In this document: piece after piece, positions 1-5,069 of the stretch | Numbering within the stretch: position 1 is the stretch's first letter | How the letters are laid out: every line of letters starts with the position of its first letter | Source: Porphyromonadaceae bacterium UBA7087 | Lineage (GTDB): Bacteria > Bacteroidota > Bacteroidia > Bacteroidales > Muribaculaceae | Direction: 5' to 3' | NCBI GenBank assembly: GCA_002493515.1 | Contig: DKYZ01000108.1 | Span: forward strand, 1 to 5,069 | DNA: 5,069 nucleotides | Program-made: the position numbers and the translations under genes | The notes under the pieces: generated by a model | What the model was told of the DNA's origin: nothing | The model's database searches: none | Seen by the model: the letters and a program-made list of their open reading frames with translations, nothing else

Positions 1-50
1 TTGTAAAGTTACAAAATATCTATGACATTGGCAAACAACCAGTTGAATAT
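1..50. other. AT-rich left edge, no gene; short inverted repeat at 1-14
   Basis: The stretch beyond the last gene is clearly more AT-rich than the coding sequence. It holds a perfect 6-base inverted repeat, TTGTAA-AG-TTACAA, at 1-14. On the minus strand no GC-rich hairpin followed by a T run is seen, so no terminator can be called for the cluster within the window. Reading on past the stop of the last gene, the same frame stays open for 13 codons and meets a second stop at 9-11. Another minus-strand frame stays open to the edge. Whether another gene lies to the left cannot be seen. Confidence 0.4.
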
Positions 51-884
51 TTACTGAATATCCCTAAGGTAATAGCACGACAATGCCGAGTAAGACCCCC
101 TTACCGGCGACACCGGCCTCCCCTTTTCATCAAGCGACGAGGCCAGGAGCCCGGTCTCGCTGTCACACCAATCGGATTTGGCTCGTGCCAGCCACATCTC
201 CACTGTATCCGCGAAGCGGCCTGAGTTCTTACAGGAATAGTCTGACAAAGCGACAATAGCCACAAGCATATCGGGAATATACACGGGTTCATCCGGATAT
301 GTATCTATATTCAGAGTCTCGGATTGGAGAATACGCCTGTTCAACGCGAAGCATATGGAATCATGCAGCTGACTGTATCTGCAGTCTCCACCGAGCCTAT
401 CATAGTTGCCTATCATCCATGCCAAGTGGCTCAGGTATGACATATGGCTGTTGTCACTGTCAAGAGTCTCCAGCGGATCCTCACCCCAGGCGTTAGAGTC
501 GAATGCCCTGAGTTCCGGCGACATTACGATGCGTATCAGGCTGTCGACAGTCTCGGACGCCGATCGGCTGGTCTCCGAATAAGCATCGGCAATGTTGGCC
601 AACGCGGCAGTCAGCATCGAGCAGGAATACAAGGCCCATTCACCCTGAAACCTCCGCCCTATGGCCCGTGGCATCTCGTCTATCAGTTTCTCAGGCTCGA
701 CGACAACCTTCTCCACAAGATAGTTCCTGCGCTGGAGAATCTCCGTCTTCTCCGTCTCAACCGAGCCGTGGCTCCGGCATGAACTTTCTACCCACACCAC
801 CTTTACCGCCAGCAACAAAACCACCACTGCTATACCAATCAGCACCTTCCTGTGGCGTGACACAAAAGCTATGACTGCATTCAT
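51..884 (-). CDS. Membrane-anchored helix-rich protein, possible alpha/alpha-barrel (linalool dehydratase/isomerase-like)
   Basis: A 277-residue protein of no firmly recognised family. The ATG at 884 is followed by a short basic stretch (SRHRK, 9-13) and one hydrophobic segment (about 14-32). This predicts an N-in anchor with the rest in the periplasm; no lipobox is seen before Cys36. The remainder is mostly amphipathic helix. Blocks at 81-99 (GEWALYSCSMLTAALANIA), 148-186 (with NYDRLGGDCRY), 193-210 (IDTYPDEPVYIPDM) and 228-272 (WLARAK, then ETGLL, then RGSYSALS) resemble, from memory, alpha/alpha-barrel proteins annotated as linalool dehydratase/isomerase-like, where a Y-P-x-E-x-Y-x-x-D type segment lines the cavity. 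That assignment is tentative, and any reaction is unknown. Members of this fold usually run on well past the GS-x-x-ALS block, so the stop only seven residues after it may mean a shortened copy. It is last in the visible cluster, 32 bases after the VWA gene, with no Shine-Dalgarno sequence, and is probably co-transcribed. Confidence 0.75.
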   Translation of the reverse strand: MNAVIAFVSRHRKVLIGIAVVVLLLAVKVVWVESSCRSHGSVETEKTEILQRRNYLVEKVVVEPEKLIDEMPRAIGRRFQGEWALYSCSMLTAALANIADAYSETSRSASETVDSLIRIVMSPELRAFDSNAWGEDPLETLDSDNSHMSYLSHLAWMIGNYDRLGGDCRYSQLHDSICFALNRRILQSETLNIDTYPDEPVYIPDMLVAIVALSDYSCKNSGRFADTVEMWLARAKSDWCDSETGLLASSLDEKGRPVSPVRGSYSALSCYYLRDIQ

Positions 885-918
885 TCAATACTGAGGTTGG
901 TTAATCAATATGGAGGTT
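885..918 (-). repeat. Tandem imperfect leader repeat between the VWA and membrane-anchored genes
   Basis: On the minus strand the gap contains AACCTCCATATTGA (918 to 905) and, six bases later, AACCTCAGTATTGA (898 to 885). They match at 12 of 14 positions. The first copy overlaps the VWA stop codon; the second abuts the ATG at 884. A close relative, AACCTATATTGATT, lies directly before the VWA ATG. The element may be a translation-initiation leader duplicated along with a gene junction, or a protein- or RNA-binding site. Its function is not known. Confidence 0.5.
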
Positions 919-1666
919 ATTCAAATTCGTCATCACAGGAGTCGCGTTCCTTTTTGTATGCACAGAAGACGTCGAGCATCTCCAGGTCGGTGCACATGGC
1001 GGCGATGGAATCGAACTTGCAGCGGGCCTTCTCTGAGCCCCGTGCCAGAACCGACGCCCTCACCAGATCGACAGTCTTGGAAACTGTCCTGAACGGCACA
1101 CTGATTCCATTGGTTATCTCGGAAAGCTCACGGAACCAAGGTTCGGAGGTAATCGTGACGGTATCAACCTTTATATGCATCTGAGCCGCCTTGCGTGCCT
1201 CCTGTCGCCAGTCGACGGCATTGTTGACCACGTGGTCGGAATATGTATAACCGATCTCGTGAGGCACGGCATCGGCGATAAGCAGAACGGAGCGCGTGGA
1301 ACCTTCACGCCATGGAGTCTCATCGATTATCTTACGGAGCACGAGTTCATAGAACTCCGGCCAGTCGCCGCCGGAAGTATCCTTCGACCCGGCGACAAAC
1401 CGTATGAGGTCATTGGCATTGTCTGTCGGAGGCATACACTGATAGGCGTCGCCGAAAGTATGCGCGTCCATCATGTCGCAATAGTCGCCGAAGGCCACGA
1501 TGCCGAGACGCAGGTCCTCGTTGTCCTTGAACAGCTGCGGAATCAGCTCCGCCACATCCTTACGGACGGCGTCGATGTATTGGGCCATCGAACCGGTCGT
1601 GTCGAAAGCAATCACCATGTCGAGCATCCCGACGTTCTTTTCATTCTCTCTTCTGATTGGGTTCAT
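917..1666 (-). CDS. VWA domain protein with MIDAS motif (DTTGSM type)
   Basis: A von Willebrand factor A domain fills nearly the whole protein (249 residues from the ATG at 1666). The metal-ion-dependent adhesion site is complete. Numbering from that ATG, the D-x-T-x-S motif is D22, T24, S26 (AFDTTGSM). The second-loop threonine is near T97 (KDTSGGDWPE) and the third-loop aspartate is D132 (LLIADAVPHE). The DTTGSM, GGDWPE and LIADA-x-PH signatures place it with the stand-alone bacterial VWA proteins related to the VWA part of alpha-kinase VWA proteins. Such domains bind a divalent cation and a partner carrying an acidic residue, so a scaffold or adaptor role is likely. There is no signal peptide or membrane segment, so it is probably cytoplasmic. 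The last 50 or so residues lie beyond the core fold and end in an acidic tail (CDDEFE). A TTG two codons upstream (1670-1672) is an alternative start; the ATG is preferred because it carries the leader motif. No Shine-Dalgarno sequence is seen. Confidence 0.9.
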   Translation of the reverse strand: MNPIRRENEKNVGMLDMVIAFDTTGSMAQYIDAVRKDVAELIPQLFKDNEDLRLGIVAFGDYCDMMDAHTFGDAYQCMPPTDNANDLIRFVAGSKDTSGGDWPEFYELVLRKIIDETPWREGSTRSVLLIADAVPHEIGYTYSDHVVNNAVDWRQEARKAAQMHIKVDTVTITSEPWFRELSEITNGISVPFRTVSKTVDLVRASVLARGSEKARCKFDSIAAMCTDLEMLDVFCAYKKERDSCDDEFE

Positions 1667-1680
1667 AATCAATATAGGTT
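1664..1680 (-). promoter_or_regulatory. AT-rich translation leader before the VWA gene, shared motif
   Basis: Minus-strand AACCTATATTGATTATG contains the VWA start codon. It matches the post-VWA sequence AACCTCCATATTGATTA (918-902) apart from a two-base CC insertion in the latter, and resembles the leader of the next gene (898-882). The lack of a Shine-Dalgarno sequence with an AT-rich, presumably unstructured leader is typical of Bacteroidota starts. Any regulatory role is inferred only from the repetition. Confidence 0.4.
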
Positions 1681-1764
1681 TTGAATTACAATCCTATATA
1701 CCGCCGCACGCGGTCAGGTAAACAAAAATCTATTGCTCCGGATTGACCCTGTTGGTATGTCAAT
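1667..1764. other. Intergenic gap between caspase-like and VWA genes, with small inverted repeat
   Basis: This 98-base gap is the only one in the visible cluster long enough to hold a promoter or attenuator. An ACCGC-CGCAC-GCGGT inverted repeat (5-bp stem, 5-base loop) occupies 1700-1714. It is not followed by a T run on the minus strand, so it is not a convincing terminator. An AT-rich stretch (1681-1700) follows it in the direction of transcription. The VWA and membrane-anchored genes could therefore be a separate transcription unit or be read through from the proteases; the sequence does not decide. Confidence 0.35.
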
Positions 1765-2652
1765 TCATTTGTATACCGTTATTTCGGGATGCTGAAATCT
1801 CACGAAACATCCCGAAGCGTCATATGCCTTTGTCTGGAAATATTTTATCCAGGAATTAAAATCGTCGTTTTTATGCAGAAGTTTGTAAATGCAATAGGAA
1901 AGAGAGCCGTAGTATCTGTTTCCGACACGATGCTCGAAATTCCTTTCATTCTCATGACATGCACTGACAACAGCCATCACACATCCCGGCTTAAATTTCT
2001 CCGGCACCGGAATGGAGCGGAGATGACTTCTGTCGGAAGGCTTCAGATAATCGGCAGTGCCGCGCATGAATTCCGGCAGCTCATCCATATCCAGAGTATC
2101 GTCAAGCTCCTCTCCCCTCTCCAGTCCACGGCTATAACATGCATCGAAAGCGATAAACAACTCGCCTCCCGAACCGAGTTTTCCCCTCACTGCCTCAATC
2201 AATGGAGCCAACTCGTCATCGACAAGATGATTCTCTCCTCCATATGGACGTTCTTTCACTGTAAAACGCTCGGATTTATAGGCGTCATATGGCACGAACG
2301 CCTCGTCGTAGCCCCTCTTCTCGTCCCCATTGCAGTCAACCACCGGTTGACCATGCCCGGAAAAATGGATATAAACCTTATCGCCCGCGCCACATTCCTT
2401 TGCAAGTTTTTTCAAAGCCGCGACAATTCCGGTTTTCACTGCCTTTTCATTGACAACCGATGGCACCTTAAATCCATGCTTTTCCAGAACCGGAGCAAGA
2501 AGAGCCACGTCATCATCTCCATGTATGGCATTCCACCCGGTGTGCACAGCGTCATAATCACCAATGCCTATCAACAGCGCACGCTTTGTGGCCATGACAT
2601 CCGGAACAAACCCGACAACAGATAGGATAATTATAAAGATAAACCTCAACAT
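1765..2652 (-). CDS. Exported caspase-like (peptidase C14 family) cysteine protease
   Basis: A 295-residue caspase/metacaspase-fold protein, expected to cleave peptide bonds with a His-Cys dyad. Counting from the ATG at 2652, residues 1-21 form a good signal peptide: MLRF, then a hydrophobic core (FIIILSVVGF), then a VMA-type cleavage site, predicting export to the periplasm. The first strand is KRALLIGIGDYD (about 23-34), followed by the GDDDVALLAPVLEKHGF helix. Catalytic His is H100 (HFSGHG), catalytic Cys is C172 (FDACYS). DEAFVPYDA (116-124) and HLVDDEL (142-148) are standard C14 core segments. SACHENE (230-236) and YGSLSYCI (248-255) are the later conserved strand and helix, so the domain is intact. 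An acidic loop (about 180-194) follows the catalytic cysteine. The protein is a bare protease with no repeats or binding domain. A GTG at 2667 overlapping the upstream stop is an in-frame alternative start, but the ATG has a strong ribosome-binding site and gives a clean signal peptide. It lies directly after the TPR-CHAT gene, suggesting translational coupling. Target unknown. Confidence 0.93.
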   Translation of the reverse strand: MLRFIFIIILSVVGFVPDVMATKRALLIGIGDYDAVHTGWNAIHGDDDVALLAPVLEKHGFKVPSVVNEKAVKTGIVAALKKLAKECGAGDKVYIHFSGHGQPVVDCNGDEKRGYDEAFVPYDAYKSERFTVKERPYGGENHLVDDELAPLIEAVRGKLGSGGELFIAFDACYSRGLERGEELDDTLDMDELPEFMRGTADYLKPSDRSHLRSIPVPEKFKPGCVMAVVSACHENERNFEHRVGNRYYGSLSYCIYKLLHKNDDFNSWIKYFQTKAYDASGCFVRFQHPEITVYK

Positions 2653-2660
2653 GACATCAA

Positions 2661-2665
2661 CCTCC
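2661..2665 (-). promoter_or_regulatory. Shine-Dalgarno site for the caspase-like gene
   Basis: GGAGG on the minus strand lies eight bases before the ATG at 2652, two bases past the TAG stop (2667-2669) of the TPR-CHAT gene. This is ideal spacing and decides the start in favour of the ATG over the in-frame GTG at 2667. It is the only clear Shine-Dalgarno site in the window; the other two visible starts lack one. Confidence 0.65.
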
Positions 2666-2666
2666 A

Positions 2667-5069
2667 CTAATCAAGCATAACGAAGCCGGCCCAGTAATAT
2701 GGATTGGAATTTTCCTGCCTTATCATTCTCTGAGCCTCGGCAAAAGCCAGGTGCCTCTCCATCCCCCCGAGCCAGTTGTCGTAAAAGAGCTGCATGAGAC
2801 GGGATGTCTCCTCATCGGATACACGCCAGAGACTCATCACTATGGTTCTGACGCCCGCCAGCTTGAAACCGCGCTGCAATCCGAACACACCCTCCGTAGA
2901 ACCATTAAGACCCAAGCCTGTCTCACATGCGGACAACACCACAAGTTCCGTATTTCCCAGATCAAGCCGGGAAATCTCCTCCGAAGTGAGGATTCCATCC
3001 TCAATCCCCTCCACCGGCTCATCTCCGAGCCACGCGCGGTTTGCTCCCGAGAACAGGAGTCCTGAACGGTTCATCGCAACGTTCGACGCCTTGTTGCGTA
3101 AGAAAGGAGTGCGCTCGATTACGGAAGAATCCGAGACATAGAAACCGTGGGTGGCTATATGTAGCAGCGAAGGTGAATCTCCGTCCATTGATTTCAGAGA
3201 TTCCTCGTTGGCCGCTGTCGAGGTCAACAATCTATTGGGTATTGAGATGCTGTCGAGCTTTCGTGAAATGGCTTGAGCCTCATCGCCACTACCCTTAAGA
3301 AACCGCCAACCTCGCCTCTCATCCCTCTCATCTGGAAAGAGAAACCTTGCCCCCCTCTCTTTAAGGACATACGCTCTCGACTCCTCTGCCATAACAGCCG
3401 GATCCGCGTCATATAATATACCACCATATACAACAGCATTCTTCGGTATGACATCCTTCATTCTCTCATTGTCTATTATTTTCGCGGTGGAGGAGAGCAA
3501 TCGAAGGTCGAACGACTCTCCGAGACACTTCTTTCCGTCGTTTAATGCAGAAAACGATATAGAGTTAAACGTCCCTATCGGAGAATAATATATGCGGTTT
3601 ACATTATCCAATGACGGCTCCAATGGCTTCCATATCAACTTATAAAGGCTGTCGCCGGCACAATCGACCTCAATCTCGCGCAAGCCCTGTCTGATTTTAC
3701 ATCGACCTGACCCATAAAGATACTGCCTATAACCCTCATTATCATATTCATTTACATTGTCAAGAAGACCTGTCAGCAACGTATCGCTACAAAGAGGCAC
3801 GAGACGCGGAGCCGCATAGCCGGGTCTCACCACCAAAGCCGCATACCCCATGCCGCCGGTGAATTTCAGGTTCTCGACCTCAGGAACCTGTATGAACTCC
3901 ACGGCAGCCTCACCATCGCCCAACGTTTCCCGGACCTCACGCCAGTCATGCGTCAAGGACTCCATCAGACCGGCATATGATATATTGCGGTTCATCAGAT
4001 CTTTTTCAAGTGAAAAAGCCCTGAGTCGATAATACTCCGTCGAATCCGGAGACATTCCCTCATCCGCAAGTCTGTCGCGTATATATCCGAGCTCCACGAG
4101 AATCTGTCTGCTTGTCTCATCCCCGCTGTTTGCCAATGTGGCTCCGACCCGGTTGGTGGCACGTAGCAGAAGAGCTTTGGAAAACAGAGCGTTGTCGTAT
4201 ATCACATCGTTAAGGTCATCAGAATGTGAATGCAAAGCCACATGGTTCAGCCCCAGGATTAAAGAAAGATTCGCCGTCCAATATCCCTGCCGCTGCGAGG
4301 CGTTCATGAACGCGAATTTTCCTATCACGTCCTGCACCATCCCAGCACTCATCTTCCTGACGGTTTCATTCAAGCCTTTGTCTCCCGCAATCAGCTGGGC
4401 AAGCACAAGGTTGAACCCGATCTGGCTTCTAAGGCTCGACCGCATATCGACCGAATCATACGATTTTTTGAAGCATTCAAGAGCCTCGGCTATCTCATTG
4501 CGCCGAAGAAACAGGACTCCGACATTGTTTAAAATCTGAGACTTCGACTTATCTCCAAGATTCTCCGAGTCGCAGATTCCGATGGCTTTTTCCGACATCT
4601 GCAATGCCTCGTCGATATATCCCATCGACTCATACACCATTGACATATTGCTGTATACCTTTGCCTTCTCAGCGGCTCTATACGCAGTTGAATTCTCGAC
4701 AACGTCAACAGCCATATCAATGTAGGCCTTGCCCCAGAAATCATTACCCATCCCGATAAAGGCAAGAGCGCAATTGTTAAGCACACGTGCGTAATCGGCA
4801 CCCGTATCATGGTTTTTCTCATATAGGATCCTGGCCTTGCCAAGCCATTGCAAGGCATTACTGTAGCTTCCGGATATGGAGAATATCTGACCGATATCGG
4901 AGACAAGCATCCGGTATTCTTTTGAATCCAGATAATCGTTTCCAAGCCGTTCAAGACCTTTGGCAAAATAATATCCAGAGAGGTTTATGTCTCCCATCTC
5001 ATGATAAAGGGTACCGATTATATGGCACAGACCGGCGAAGGCAATCGGATTTACGTCCGCGTCGTCTTC
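2667..5069 (-). CDS. TPR-CHAT domain protein, caspase HetF-associated protease (5' end outside window)
   Basis: The frame is open to the right edge. The 24 codons before the first in-window ATG (4997) read as continuing TPR helix (AFAGLCHIIGTLYHE), so that ATG is internal and the gene is 5'-partial. Visible are 800 residues, numbered here from the edge. Residues about 1-210 form at least five tetratricopeptide repeats (for example ALQWLGKARILYE, ALQMSEKAIGICD, ALECFKKSYDSVD), a protein-binding scaffold. A helical linker follows (about 210-380). The CHAT domain occupies about 385-800, with GGMGYAALVVRPG, YYSPIGTFNSISFSAL, VVYGGILYD, the catalytic histidine H641 (LLHIATHGFY) and the catalytic cysteine C715 (LSACETGLG). 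It ends with the usual NPYYWAGFVMLD, so the C-terminus is complete. CHAT proteins share the clan CD fold with caspases and separase; the best known TPR-CHAT protease is the partner of the type III-E CRISPR effector. No CRISPR is present here. A signal peptide, common in Bacteroidales relatives, would lie outside the window. The gene overlaps or abuts the caspase-like gene. Confidence 0.95.
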   Translation of the reverse strand, partial: EDDADVNPIAFAGLCHIIGTLYHEMGDINLSGYYFAKGLERLGNDYLDSKEYRMLVSDIGQIFSISGSYSNALQWLGKARILYEKNHDTGADYARVLNNCALAFIGMGNDFWGKAYIDMAVDVVENSTAYRAAEKAKVYSNMSMVYESMGYIDEALQMSEKAIGICDSENLGDKSKSQILNNVGVLFLRRNEIAEALECFKKSYDSVDMRSSLRSQIGFNLVLAQLIAGDKGLNETVRKMSAGMVQDVIGKFAFMNASQRQGYWTANLSLILGLNHVALHSHSDDLNDVIYDNALFSKALLLRATNRVGATLANSGDETSRQILVELGYIRDRLADEGMSPDSTEYYRLRAFSLEKDLMNRNISYAGLMESLTHDWREVRETLGDGEAAVEFIQVPEVENLKFTGGMGYAALVVRPGYAAPRLVPLCSDTLLTGLLDNVNEYDNEGYRQYLYGSGRCKIRQGLREIEVDCAGDSLYKLIWKPLEPSLDNVNRIYYSPIGTFNSISFSALNDGKKCLGESFDLRLLSSTAKIIDNERMKDVIPKNAVVYGGILYDADPAVMAEESRAYVLKERGARFLFPDERDERRGWRFLKGSGDEAQAISRKLDSISIPNRLLTSTAANEESLKSMDGDSPSLLHIATHGFYVSDSSVIERTPFLRNKASNVAMNRSGLLFSGANRAWLGDEPVEGIEDGILTSEEISRLDLGNTELVVLSACETGLGLNGSTEGVFGLQRGFKLAGVRTIVMSLWRVSDEETSRLMQLFYDNWLGGMERHLAFAEAQRMIRQENSNPYYWAGFVMLD

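Noticed and set aside
51..884. Bacterial gasdermin as target of the adjacent proteases
   Set aside because: The length is similar to gasdermins and gasdermin operons do carry caspase- or CHAT-like proteases, but this protein has an N-terminal membrane anchor and a helix-rich body, unlike the mostly beta pore-forming gasdermin fold.
1175..1684. Plus-strand open frame of 169 codons antisense to the VWA gene
   Set aside because: It mirrors the VWA domain, whose MIDAS motifs are unambiguous; its translation matches nothing recognisable.
1700..1714. Hairpin as a terminator after the caspase-like gene
   Set aside because: The stem is only 5 bp and no T run follows it on the minus strand.
1689..1726. 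Bacteroidota-type promoter before the VWA gene (TAGGATTG at 1696-1689 as a -7 element, TTTG at 1726-1723 as a -33 element, minus strand)
   Set aside because: The -7-like element deviates from TAnnTTTG and the 26-base spacing is several bases too long, so it was not called as a promoter.
1789..2625. Plus-strand open frame of 278 codons antisense to the caspase-like gene
   Set aside because: It lies wholly opposite a gene with clear C14 catalytic motifs, its translation has no recognisable domain or normal composition, and it is explained by the codon use of the minus-strand gene.
2667..5069. Type III-E CRISPR (Craspase) component
   Set aside because: The TPR-CHAT architecture is shared, but no repeat-spacer array or Cas7-Cas11 fusion is present in the window, and TPR-CHAT proteins are widespread outside CRISPR.

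Overview
The window carries one minus-strand gene cluster with no RNA genes, insertion sequences or CRISPR. Read in the direction of transcription (right to left) it encodes: (1) a TPR-CHAT protein whose 5' end lies beyond the right edge; (2) an exported caspase-like (C14-type) protein; (3) a small von Willebrand A (VWA) protein with a metal-binding MIDAS motif; (4) a membrane-anchored, helix-rich protein of uncertain family that ends 50 bases before the left edge. All large plus-strand open frames are shadows of these four genes.

The organism is probably a member of Bacteroidota, likely Bacteroidales. The CHAT protein has the family style common there (TPR array, GG-x-x-YD strand, Ea-x-x-I helix, C-terminal NPYYWAGFV). 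Two of the three visible starts have AT-rich leaders without a Shine-Dalgarno sequence, and base composition is near 50% GC in genes with AT-rich gaps. This is an inference from style; there is no marker gene.

Layout: 5069-2667 TPR-CHAT (open at the edge); 2652-1765 caspase-like protein, whose ribosome-binding site sits against the CHAT stop codon; 98-base gap; 1666-917 VWA protein; 32-base gap made of two imperfect copies of a short leader motif; 884-51 membrane-anchored protein; 1-50 AT-rich, no gene.

How they may work together (inference): two cysteine peptidase-type proteins of clan CD fold are encoded back to back and probably translationally coupled, followed by a VWA adaptor-like protein and a membrane-tethered protein. 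This recalls bacterial protease-cascade or conflict systems in which a TPR-CHAT or caspase-like protease is controlled by a sensor. The signal peptide on the caspase-like protein and the N-terminal anchor of the last protein point instead to an envelope or periplasmic role, with the VWA protein apparently cytoplasmic. No known effector (gasdermin, nuclease, toxin), NTPase switch or phage-defence marker is visible here, so a defence role is a hypothesis only.
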